NCBI GenBank assembly: GCA_015039465.1
Contig: MU130261.1
Coordinates: 36,091 to 52,779, forward strand
Length of the DNA: 16,689 nt
Origin: Phlegmacium glaucopus
Lineage: Eukaryota > Basidiomycota > Agaricomycetes > Agaricales > Cortinariaceae
Direction of reading: 5' to 3'
The notes under the pieces were generated by a model that did no database searches, was not told where the DNA came from, and saw nothing but the letters and a program-made list of their open reading frames with translations. The stretch's first letter is position 1, and every line of letters begins with the position of its first letter. Both the position numbers and the translations under genes were made by a program. Positions 1 through 8,425 of this stretch are shown here, piece by piece.

Positions 1-1595
1 GATTCCTACTCCGATACATTTTGTTATTTTTTTTTTTTTCATGCGCGACAGTTTCCTTCTTACTACTTCTCTCCTGTCGACGCTCTTCTTTTCTTGTTAC
101 CTTTTCTTTTCCTTGTCATTTTATTAGACATTTCACAGTTTCACGCTCTCTTTTCTTTTCTTCCGTCACATGTATCAGGTTATCGTTTTTATATAGCTGA
201 GGTATCCGCACACCAGTACAGTTTTATACTTTCCAGGACTCAGTTGTGAACTTTCCGCGTCGGAACAAGGGCTCTTTTGTGATGAACGGGTACCAGGGTA
301 CAGCGCGTCGGAACTATTGTGAACTGTGTGACGCTCTTATTAGGAGACGACGACTAAGTAGACGTTAAGGACGAATCAGCACTAGGAGGACCTGAAGGAT
401 TTAACAGTATTTCTCCCACCCTTCCGAAGTCCATGGCGCACTTACTACCAAAACCGTCACTTACTATTCTATTCTCCATCTACTCACTCCTATCCCCTGA
501 CTCACTCTAGGTCCTCGCTCCATACCGTTCTATCTATCGACTCCGCTTCTGAACACCCAGGTATCGGTGTTGTTGTTACTGTTTCGGAAACTGTATTACC
601 CTCTACATCGACTACGCAGGTATTTGCCCGGCAAGAACTTTACTACCTGGTTTCTATGCTAGTTTGCGCTCGGCTACTGGCTACGCTTATCATCTAACTA
701 GCGAAACAACATAGTGATCGGTTCCCTGTTTGCCTACCATCTACAATTCCTCGTACAGCTATCACATTTACTATCTGTTGTATCACCTTCTGTAACTCCT
801 ATACTACTCGCTACTCCTACAATAGCAACTTGCTTACCAAAACAACTGGTCCTTGCGCTAAGTCCCGGCGAAGGTTTTATCCATTCTTTTAAGTTTCAGG
901 CGAATAAAAGTACTACCGCTGAAAATTCGAAAGAAGAGTGCGATGGTTAGTCATAACCACGCGCTGTAGCGCGGTGAGTCGTAGTGGAGTGACAGGGGTC
1001 CATGAAAGAGGAAGGGTTACAGAAGTTAGACGCTCACCAAATGCTATCACGCGAACGCATGAACAGTCTACAGGGTCGAACAAACCATGTATCAACCATT
1101 CAAGAGTTGATGAAACAACAAACTATTCACTAACTACAGAACAACATAGTAAAATAGGTCTTAGTTTCTCGCGGTTTGCCGTATGCGGCAGAAATGTTGT
1201 GGAGGTTTTATATCAACGGGGGCTGCACAAGTTAGACGTTCACCAAATACTATCGACATGCGAACGTATGGAGCGAGCGGACCGTCCAAAGAGGGGGAAC
1301 GACCATAGTGACCGTTTTGCCATTCAGCGGCGGAAATCGACTTATACGTAATAATACGAATTTAGATGTACAACTTCTAGAACTAGTTGGACCCGAAGTT
1401 ATGAGTTCATGGGGTTCTGAGTTCTCTTGGTTTGGGCTAAACCGGTCTGGTTACCGCACGGGTAGGTACTAAGAAGCTCAACAGTTGTTTGTATGATAAC
1501 GAACTAGGTGAGGGAATAGATATGTAGACGTGTTTTAACCGTCTAGAGTGATACGAAATGTTCTAATACCTCCTGACATGTGAGGGGGTGTATGA
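1..1595. other. Unassigned region with short open stretches, no recognisable gene
   Basis: This stretch is less AT-rich than the middle of the window. Several Ser/Thr-rich or charged open segments occur on the plus strand in different frames: about 386-694 (no ATG near its start), 714-950, 1002-1130 and 938-1351. None shows a domain I recognise, and they do not join into one frame. They could be remnants of a degraded element or exons of an unrecognised gene, or chance. A T13 run lies at 27-39. A hairpin with a six-base stem (CGCGCT/AGCGCG) lies at 960-973. The motif CGCGTCGGAAC occurs twice between about 257 and 315. Confidence 0.35.
1023..1270 (+). repeat. Diverged direct repeat pair, about 206 bp apart
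   Basis: The stretch starting AAGTTAGACGCTCACCAAAT at 1023-1061 recurs in similar form (AAGTTAGACGTTCACCAAAT) at 1229-1270. Most differences are C/T or G/A transitions. Both copies keep an open reading frame with the residues KLDxHQxLS, although the two copies lie in different frames. This suggests an old duplication, possibly of coding sequence. The family is not recognised. Confidence 0.5.
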
Positions 1596-1597
1596 GG

Positions 1598-1890
1598 CGG
1601 CCTTAGGCCACCTGAAATGGTCTCAGGTCACCTGAGGTGACCTGAGTTCAAGACCTGACAACATCACACTGTACCCGGTTTAAACGGTCAGGTCAGGTCA
1701 GGCATTCTCAGGTGGTCTCAGAGGCCTGAGACCACCTGAGAATGGTCTGAATTAGACCACTTAAGATGGTCTGAACAGGTCACCTGAGACGACCTGAGAC
1801 GACCTGAGACGACCTGAGGTCGTTGAGATGACCTGACGTCGTCTCAGGTCGTCTCAGACGGTCTCAGGTCGTCTCAGACGATAGACTAGT
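1598..1890. repeat. Palindromic minisatellite of GACCTGAG / CTCAGGTC units
   Basis: The eight-base word CTCAGGTC and its complement GACCTGAG recur many times in both orientations, so the tract is full of hairpins. An odd palindrome with 12-bp arms around one central base lies at 1622-1646. A perfect 19-bp stem with the 4-nt loop AGGC lies at 1703-1744. Direct copies of GACCTGAGAC sit near 1789-1820 and face inverted copies (GTCTCAGGTC type) at about 1838-1880. No protein fits. The tract is either a structured satellite or an inverted-repeat-rich end of a mobile element. Confidence 0.8.
1703..1744. repeat. Perfect 19-bp hairpin with 4-nt loop
   Basis: The left arm CATTCTCAGGTGGTCTCAG (1703-1721) is exactly complementary to the right arm (1726-1744), with loop AGGC at 1722-1725. 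It is the strongest single palindrome inside the GACCTGAG minisatellite. Confidence 0.85.
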
Positions 1891-1980
1891 CTTAGACTGG
1901 TGAGTAAAAAGGTTCACTTTAGGTTACTCAAGACTAGTCTTAACTTTAAAGTTCTTTTATTTAAAATATTATATGTTTAG

Positions 1981-2009
1981 AAACTATCGTTAAAGCACAA
2001 CGATAGTTT
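1981..2009. repeat. Perfect 11-bp hairpin
   Basis: AAACTATCGTT at 1981-1991 pairs exactly with AACGATAGTTT at 1999-2009 across a seven-base loop. It lies just past the palindromic minisatellite, in AT-rich sequence. Its role is unknown. It is not followed by a T run that would make a convincing terminator. Confidence 0.75.
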
Positions 2010-2124
2010 TAGTACATAAAACAAGTCAGACGCCCCACGTTAGTGCACTGGTGTACACTACACCAGCAGTGAACAAACAACTTAAGAAGGAGACAAAGGG
2101 TGTGGTAGTGTGCCGTCATTGCTG

Positions 2125-2157
2125 CTGGTGTCTGCTACGACGCGTAGCAGACACCAG
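2125..2157. repeat. Perfect 15-bp hairpin with 3-nt loop
   Basis: CTGGTGTCTGCTACG at 2125-2139 pairs exactly with 2143-2157 across the loop ACG. A related imperfect palindrome (CACTGGTGTA near 2046, TACACCAGCAGTG to about 2071) lies 55 bp upstream and shares the word CTGGTGT, so two hairpins of the same type sit side by side. They could be ends of a small non-autonomous element. Confidence 0.75.
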
Positions 2158-2212
2158 TATTTTTCCATTCAGCCAGTAACATAGTTGGAAATTATATATG
2201 ATTATGGGTAAT

Positions 2213-2320
2213 GTGTTGTTGTCGTTGTTTATGTGTTTGTTGTTGCCGTCGTGTTGTTGTTGTCGTGTTGTTGTTGTCGTGTTGTTGTCGTCATGTTGCT
2301 GCCCACGTGCTGCTGCATCG
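2213..2320. repeat. GTT/GTC trinucleotide microsatellite
   Basis: The tract is an imperfect trinucleotide repeat of GTT, GTC and GTG. On the minus strand it translates as runs of Asn, Thr, Gln and Asp, which explains the long but low-complexity minus-strand open frames across 2116-2516. Those are not supported as genes. Confidence 0.75.
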
Positions 2321-2447
2321 TTGCCATTGGGGGGGAGTGACCCCCCATAAAAATAAAATAAGATAAGATTAGGTGATGATTGTACAATATTATCCAGTAT
2401 CTGTTGTTTATTGTTGTTATTGTTTGTTGGTTGTTGCGTATGGTGCT

Positions 2448-2532
2448 GTGGGTGTACGCATGTTGTGGGTGGGTGTATGCTGCAGTGGGTCTGCACAGGT
2501 CGAGGTGGGTGTGCACACGTTGGGTATAAATA
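2448..2532 (+). promoter_or_regulatory. Candidate core promoter: TATA box with four spaced GTGGGT boxes
   Basis: TATAAATA lies at 2525-2532. Upstream, GTGGGT occurs at 2448, 2469, 2485 and 2505, with intervals of 21, 16 and 20 bp, and then 20 bp to the TATA box. Three of the four continue as GTGGGTGT followed by a purine/pyrimidine and GC-type word. The sequence then becomes CT-rich, as in many fungal leaders. The downstream transcript is not identified. It could be a host gene, or a promoter belonging to a long terminal repeat or other element. Confidence 0.4.
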
Positions 2533-3177
2533 CTGCTCTTTTGTACCAGGATAGGTAGTTCAGTTCAATTCATTCTTACCCCCCACTTTCATCATCTCAG
2601 TGGAATTCCAGTGAATTCCTTCCTTAAGTTCGCTTTTTCAGTCCCTTACTGTCACTGTCCTCTACTGTCAACCGCTATAGTCTTACTGAAGACTCTTTAC
2701 TCATCCTCGTCTTCTACCTCATTCATCTTCCAAGACCTTCATCCTCATCCTCCTCACCTCTACTCTTGCTCCCTACCTCTGTGTGATACAAGTCAAGGTT
2801 ATACCTTCCCTAAATGAACAACAGGGAGGCTTTTGACTTAAAGACTAGTCCATTGCTCTCTGGTTGGTGTTTATATACAACAACAACAACAACGATTTAT
2901 AGCGATAACCGCAGCAAGTATCACACTTTTTTGTCACGGAGACCCCATGTACAATAGCCATCATCATGATTTGTAATTTATTTTCAATTGCTCATACAAG
3001 TAGATATAAGTGGAAATACTTCTGTCACACTACACAAATCATGGACCCCAACCTCGAAACATCAAAATCAAAACACAAATTAGACCATGACCCTGGTCGG
3101 CAACGGTATGTCACAGGCACCTAAGACGAATTAAGACACATTTGATGTGTCTTGTCAAAGCTATGTACCTTTCTGAA
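2533..3177 (+). other. CT-rich leader-like tract and possible small first exon
   Basis: From about 2575 to 2775 the plus strand is strongly CT-rich, with many TCATC and CTTCC words, as in a pyrimidine-rich 5' leader. At 3042 an ATG opens a 28-codon frame (MDPNLETSKSKH...). After about 64 bases it meets GTATGT, a common fungal 5' splice donor, near 3105. No downstream exon could be confirmed, because a Helitron end is proposed at 3178. A 9-bp hairpin (AAGACACAT/ATGTGTCTT) sits at 3133-3153. A (CAA)n run lies at about 2879-2893. The exon call is speculative. Confidence 0.2.
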
Positions 3178-3210
3178 CTAGGGTTGCGGGCCGTTGCGTT
3201 GCATGGCAAC
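3178..3210 (-). other. Proposed Helitron 3' terminus: hairpin followed by CTAG|T
   Basis: Read on the minus strand, a 5-bp hairpin GTTGC-CAT-GCAAC (3210-3198) is followed after 16 bases by CTAG (3181-3178) and then T, which matches the Helitron rule of a short GC-rich hairpin, CTRR and insertion before T. The intervening bases are GC-rich, unlike their surroundings. The spacing is somewhat longer than the usual 10-12 bases and only one copy is available, so the call is tentative. The 3211-3531 stretch would be the AT-rich untranslated tail, with a T13 run at 3463-3475. Confidence 0.4.
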
Positions 3211-3531
3211 ACAAGTCTTATTTTGTAGCTATATTATTATCATTTTACAATTATAAAATAATTGTTAATTGGTATTGTATGATTATTATAACATTTTGTT
3301 TTCAAGTAAATTATTTTATACAAGAATTACAATTTAAGATTGTTGTTTTTCATTTTGATTTTGTGCTATATGTATTTCAGCTTTGTCAAGTGATATCACA
3401 TGGGTATCTTATATTCTTGTATTTTTACTTATTGGTAATGTACAAAATGTACAAAATTATGCTTTTTTTTTTTTTGCTATTAGCATGAAATATTTTATCA
3501 AGTGAATTCAAGCTTATTTAAGCTTTGATCA

Positions 3532-3540
3532 ATTACTAGT
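3532..3540. repeat. Left 9-bp target site duplication (ATTACTAGT)
   Basis: ATTACTAGT immediately precedes the GGGGATGA terminus. The identical nine bases follow the opposite terminus at 8757-8765. Exact duplication at both borders fixes the ends of the inserted element. Confidence 0.9.
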
Positions 3541-3563
3541 GGGGATGAACAATCCCTGATATG
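3541..3563 (+). repeat. Left terminal inverted repeat
   Basis: It starts GGGGATGA. Against the right end, bases 1-8 and 10-13 are identical, then matches are interrupted until a shared TATG. Just inside, an inverted repeat TGTCACG (3574-3580) / CGTGACA (3601-3607) surrounds tandem TCACG words, echoing the GTGTGACA/TGTCACAC hairpin near the right end. These may be subterminal transposase binding sites. Confidence 0.8.
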
Positions 3564-3760
3564 GCCACGGACATGTCACGTCACGTCACATTCCCAAAAG
3601 CGTGACAAATGTTGAGACACATGTTTCTCACTCAGTTTTTCATAGATTACCATGATTTTTTTTGCAAAATATACATACTACATCATGTTCAGAGTATGTG
3701 AGATCTCAAAAATGTCAAAAAAATAAGGTTTTTTACACTGTCAGAGTGAAACTAAGTATG

Positions 3761-6700
3761 CTACTCAGACTCTGTCTCCCAACTCCTCTCATCATCATCA
3801 TTATCAACCCTCTCTATCCTACCTTCACTACCAAAGTCAAATTCTTCTCCTGAACTACTGCCCTCAGTTTCTAAATCTTGTGCAATGACCCATTCCTTTG
3901 TATTATAGAGATCCACAGCCTCTGAAAGTCCTTTCCTGATGTCAGCAACCAAGGTATTTTGTTTCATTCCTTTCAGGTTTGGAGCTCCAGCAGCTTGGTA
4001 AACCTTCAACTGATCTTTTAGAGCTTGACCTTTAAGTGCAACAACCTTTTCCTTGTCTAGTACAAGGCCAGTTCCTGCTATATGTGCTGCATTCTCAGTG
4101 ACTTTTTGTTTGCGTTTTGCTTTATTCACCAATTTTGATGCACATTTTGCCTCCTGAAATTGTACCTGTTCCTTTCTCCGCTTCTTCTCTTCACCACCTG
4201 ACTCCCATGCTAGCTTATGGAGAAATGCATAATCCTCAGCCTCTGTGAACTTCTCCTTCATAAATGCTGCAGTGTCATTTTGGAAAAACATAGCCAGTGC
4301 ATTGTGACTGAGCAATGTTAGTTGTGGTTGCCGACACATCAGAACACGAAATGATCCCAGAGCACCTTCATTGACATCATTAGTTGATGGCATCCATGCA
4401 CGTTCCTTCTCCTCTGCTGTTGCTTCATCAATTAGGCCTCCTGGAGCAAATTCCGAAATGAAGCGCTCCTATGTTTCCTTTCCACCAACCAAAAAGGCCA
4501 CCAATAAGTCTCTCAGGAGTGGTAGTTCTGGCATCATTTCCATAATGGCAGCCATAACCTTTGGATTTTGCCATTCTTCCCCATCTAGAGATCCTGTTAT
4601 ATGTGTTGCATCACAACCAATGAGTAGGTCTGGGTTATCAATGAGATCCTGCATATGTTTGTAAACCTTGTGATGAAAATCACCAAGATCAAGCATATTC
4701 TTTTGCTTGTCACCAGATTGTCAAATTTCCTTTATGTAGGGATGAGAGATGGCCTGTCCATATAGAGCAAGTACTGCAAGCTCTGTTTTTGTTGCAGTGC
4801 AATGGAGAGCCTTCCAGAGATTTTTCTCCATATGATTGAATTGAGAGCTCCCCTTGAAGTCACGAAGATGCACAAGAAACTTTATAAATTGAGGGAGATG
4901 GAGTATGAGCATAGCTGAGGCCTCACAATATGATTGGAATTGGTTGTTGGATGTGTCAGGAAATGCAAATGGGGTTCCAACATTTTCAAACCACCACCAT
5001 CAAAATTTGTCATGGTGACCCTTCTTATCATCTTTGTGATTAAAAATTGCACCAGCAATTTGTGCTGTTTTAATAGCACCACGATTTGTTGTTTCAAGTG
5101 CACAGTCCTGAGCACGAGTTGCTGTATCACCTCAAGCAACCTGAATATCCTGCTCTCTGATAAAAGGTGCATTGTCATGATTTGGGAGAAGCACTGGACC
5201 ATCAAGGTGATTATGTTGAATCCACCAGTGAATGACTGCAGAATACCCACCACGGACAGTATTGAGGTCCTTATGACATCCACAGCCAGCCCAGATAAAG
5301 AGTTTTAGAATATGCTTTTCTTCTGGTGAGAGCATTTCAAAAGCCTCTTTTCCAAGCTCAGCAATAAGTCCTTCAAACATGATGGCCTGCTTCTCAGACT
5401 TTGTGCTATCTGATAATGCATCCCATTTTACTTTCCCTCCTACACTTTGAAACATCTTCTTTTCTGCCTCTCTCAGCAACAATTCTATTTCCTCTGGAGT
5501 TTTGTCAAGCATGGCCTCCTCTCCAAGGACCTGATCAATGGCATCATTTTTCAGATTCCCAATTAAGCAAACAGTTTTCTTCTCTCCTGCACAATGATCT
5601 GTATGGAAGCCAGCAAGTTTGATCAAAATATCAACAATGCGGAAAAGGCCTCCAGCTCTCTTTCCAAAAGGACTCCGGTTGTAGAGTGCTACAATTCCAT
5701 CAAGAATCTCCTGCCAGTCCTTGACAGACTCCTCACTTGTGCCATCTTTTGAAGATTGGATTCCTAAAAAGCGAGTGACCTGGTGCTGCTTTGAACTCCC
5801 TGACATATATGCCTCAGCTTTGTAATTGACATGACGTGAGTTGTAGTTGATACTACGGTGGCCAGTTCCATCAGCACTAAAAGTCATGCTTTCTGCATTC
5901 TTCATCTCATATCCAAGCTGTATTTGTGCAGCATAAAAGCCCTCTCTGACAATCCGGGATATAGTTGGGCGGCTGATACTACCCACAGTTTCTATCCCTG
6001 CTGATTTAAGAACTGTGACTATGACCTTATTGACATATTTCTGTGAACAGCCAGCTCTGACCAAAATACGTACAACATTGCGCGTCTCCTCAGTAAAGAT
6101 GCCTTTATGCATAAGCTTGTGGACTGATCGATCCCTGAGAATCTTTTGAGATGTAGCTGACAACACTTGTGCATGCCTGGTATTGTTCCAATCATATGAT
6201 TTCTTCAGGATTGTCATGTCCTTCTGGAGCTTTCTAAGTTTTGAACTAGTCGAAAAGAGCTTTTCTTTGGTATCTGCAATCTTTCCTGTCCAAATTGTCA
6301 AGGAATCAGATAATTGACTGCGGAGATCCTCATTCACATCAAGGAGTGATTGAATGGCCTTCTTTGAGTTTTCAGAGTCATGATGAAGCTTTTTAGCATT
6401 ATCACGGTCTGCAGATTTGAGTAGTTCTACCTGTTCCTCCAGGAGTTCTTTTTTATGCAGCCCACATTTTGTAGTCTGCCGCTGCATCTGAAGCTCATGG
6501 TATAGAGCCTGATGTTTAGAACACATATTCTGAAGGCATGCATTCAGATCTGAACACTTTGCCTGAGATTTATCCAGCTGATGAGCAAGATGTTCACAAA
6601 GAGCAGTTTTTTCAGCAAGTTGGGCCTGAAGAGATTCATTTTGCTGAAACATATTATGAAGTTGGTCCTTCATGTCCTGCAGAGTGTGCTGCTGCAGTGC

Positions 6701-6784
6701 TTTAGCACGTTGCTCTGATAATTCCTCCCAAGCCTTTGCAACATTCTGTTGGGCTATCTTTGCAGATTTCTTCTTTGGTGCCAT
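3761..6784 (-). pseudogene. DDE-transposase-like protein with coiled coil, four in-frame stops
   Basis: One frame runs from ATG 6784 (sequence MAPKKKSAK, a basic nuclear-signal-like start; an in-frame ATG also sits at 6796) to the stop at 3761, about 1,000 codons without a frameshift. It is broken by TGA at 5132 and 5000, TGA at 4721 and TAG at 4469. Numbering from 6796: coiled coil about 20-200, helix-turn-helix-like segment about 236-295, first acidic candidate D309 in SADGTGH, second D400 in GFHTDHC, C-x2-H signature at C505-H508 (GCGCHKDLN), conserved-looking AIFNHKDDKKG and FPDTSN blocks, and third acidic candidate E810 in STNDVNEGALG. The tail is rich in acidic residues. I associate this family with repeated hypothetical proteins of mushroom genomes. 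The catalytic assignment is inference. A TATTTATA word lies about 45 bp upstream of the start. Confidence 0.75.
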
Positions 6785-6991
6785 ACCAAGAAACAATACT
6801 GCTCAGTTTCCAACATATCATGAGCTATAAATAGATATAGCTAGAGTCCATGACACTTACATGGCTCAAGAATGTATGAAGAAAAAAAATCTGAGATCTG
6901 GATATGTAGAATTTGAGAATATCAAGAGTGAAACACGTCTTGCTCTCTACATGTGTTCAGGACATGAGAGTCATGAATCAACTGAGAAAAA

Positions 6992-7285
6992 CAGGGATTG
7001 GCAAAGGTTTTCAACCCATCTGTGTTGTACTAATATGTAGACATGTGTATAGGTAAATTCCCAAACCAACCAGAATTAAAATGAGCCCTATAACATTGAA
7101 AATGGTTAAGAATTGACTGAGATACAGTCAAAACAATGTTATAGTCAAAACACTATTTTTACTGTATCTCCTGCAGTTCTCAGCCATTTTGGACAATTAT
7201 GGGCTCATTTTGATGGGAAAACCCGATGGGTTGTGGGTATAGGTTGTAAATAAAAAAACCCAGGATTACCCATGCCAATCCCCAG
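6992..7285. repeat. Foldback / MITE-like inverted repeat inside the transposon
   Basis: CAGGGATTGGCA at 6992-7003 is mirrored by TGCCAATCCCCAG at 7273-7285. The inner arms AAAATGAGCCC (7078-7088) and GGGCTCATTTT (7201-7211) are perfect complements, as are GAGATACAGT (7119-7128) and ACTGTATCTC (7161-7170). The whole 294 bp can fold into a long imperfect hairpin. It lies in the 5' region of the transposase-like gene. No clear target duplication was found, so it may be a nested miniature element or an internal palindrome. Confidence 0.6.
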
Positions 7286-7579
7286 GAAAACTCACTGCTT
7301 ACCTAATTTTGCTGGTTAATTGCCTAGTGAATGACCAGAAATCACAGGAGTAAGCAGTTTAAACAGAAGGAATGTCTCTCAGAATGTGTAAGAGTCGAAG
7401 GAAGGTGAAAGAGCTATGTATTGAATGTTGAAATTATCAGTTACAGTGCGAGCTGATCGTGGCTGTGCTCAGGTTTTTACCATTTTGGGACTGAGAGAAC
7501 TGTGAGCCTATCCACACTTCAACGGCAAAGATTCACAACTACTTTCAGTGAGACGAAATGTTTCTATACTAGTTTAACA

Positions 7580-7695
7580 CATTTCTACTTGATTAGATTT
7601 TAAATTTATGATCCCTAACTATGTTAAATAGGCTGTCATTGGTCAGAATTTCATACACAGAGAGCTGAAAAAATAAATATAATCAAGTAGAAATG
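7580..7695. repeat. Perfect 16-bp inverted repeat
   Basis: CATTTCTACTTGATTA at 7580-7595 is exactly complementary to 7680-7695, with 84 bases between. It lies in the non-coding right arm of the 5.2-kb element. The right copy is inside the first unit of the tandem repeat that follows. Confidence 0.7.
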
Positions 7696-8120
7696 TTTAA
7701 AAATGATATTTGAACATATTCTCCAGCCAAAAGTAGTCACAAAAAGTTGTTGTTGAAGCTGTGATAGGATTTCTATGTTCTGATGTTACAGGGGTTGTCA
7801 CCAGTCAAAATTCCATACATCGAGAGCCGGAAAAAATATATAATCAAGCATAAATATTCAAAAATGATATTAGATCATATCTTCCAGCAAAAAGTAGTGG
7901 TGAAATTTAGTTGTTGAAGCTCTAATTGGATCTCTCTGTGCTTTGAATTCAGCTTGGTTACAGTTTTGGCTGTCACACTCTGATACTGGTACATGAAAGG
8001 GAAAAATATATATTCCATTCAAGCAGATTAATTCAGACACTATTTTACTACATATCCTCCATAGCAACATATTATAGACAATGTTGTATAAACGAGCAAT
8101 ACAATGTTTCAAAAATATGC
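7635..8120. repeat. Three diverged tandem units of about 160-175 bp
   Basis: Units begin with GTCA at about 7635, 7797 and 7972. They share in order a CATACA or GTACAT word, GAGAGC or AAAGGG followed by AAAAATAWATA, ATCAAG or TTCAAGCA, and a CATAT-TC-TCCA block; the first two also share AAAAGTAGT and TTGTTGAAGCT. The third unit runs into the right-end sequence. Such subterminal tandem arrays are common in transposons as transposase binding regions; that role here is inference. Confidence 0.55.
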
Positions 8121-8182
8121 ATGTGACATGGGTGTGACACCCGCTTACGTGTTGTCACCGTAACTGAGAATGGGTCAGCCCC
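7869..8182 (+). repeat. Inner copy of the duplicated right end
   Basis: This stretch aligns with 8426-8756 over about 310-330 bp with small indels. Shared blocks include CTTCCAGCAAARAGTAGTGG, AAGCAGATTAATTCAGACAC, AATGTTGTATAAA with ACGAGCAAT, and a GGTGTGACACCCG hairpin arm. It ends at 8182 in a diverged terminus that reads GGGGCTGACCCATTCTCAG on the other strand. The nine bases after it (ACTCATAAG) are not duplicated at the left border, so this inner end was not the one used in the present insertion. Confidence 0.75.
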
Positions 8183-8425
8183 ACTCATAAGTAGCCTTAG
8201 AGTATCGTAGATAGCTCACTCATAGAGAGACTTGCGCGAACTGTGTTCGCAGCTGTTTTTATACACAGACGTATTAGAGTTTTCAGAGTATTCACTATCG
8301 CTTATATTGTTATTGAGTTCAAATATCTTGATTACATGATGCTTGCCCCATCGGAAATTAATATTTCTGACTACACCCTTATCAGGAAGCATGATTCGAA
8401 GTCCGTGAATGTTTACAAGCACGTT
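8183..8425. other. Unique spacer between the two right-end copies
   Basis: About 240 bp separates the duplicated ends. It has a perfect small hairpin, GCGAAC-TGT-GTTCGC, at 8236-8250, and more CpG than its surroundings. Overlapping short open frames on both strands (8216-8461) cross its boundary into the repeat and show no recognisable domain. No gene is supported. Confidence 0.5.

Noticed and set aside
1789..1830. CRISPR-like direct repeats
   Set aside because: Units are about 10 bp, without spacers of uniform length, also inverted, and the DNA is eukaryotic.
2116..2516. Two overlapping minus-strand open frames rich in Asn, Thr and Gln
   Set aside because: They are produced by the GTT/GTC microsatellite and GT-rich tract; no domain, and two frames are equally open.
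3279..3488. Phe/Leu-rich 69-codon plus-strand open frame
   Set aside because: Lies in AT-rich Helitron tail and is built from T runs; membrane-like appearance is a composition effect.
4469..5134. Reading the TGA codons as tryptophan or a readthrough signal
   Set aside because: Nuclear genes of basidiomycetes use the standard code, one of the four stops is TAG, and no stop-recoding element is visible.
4882..5308. Overlapping open frames on both strands within the transposase-like gene
   Set aside because: The true frame gives the AIFNHKDDKKG and FPDTSN blocks and continues across; the others are shadows.
7869..8182. Separate small transposon ending at 8182
   Set aside because: No matching left end with an ACTCATAAG duplication was found, so it is treated as an internal duplication of the right end.
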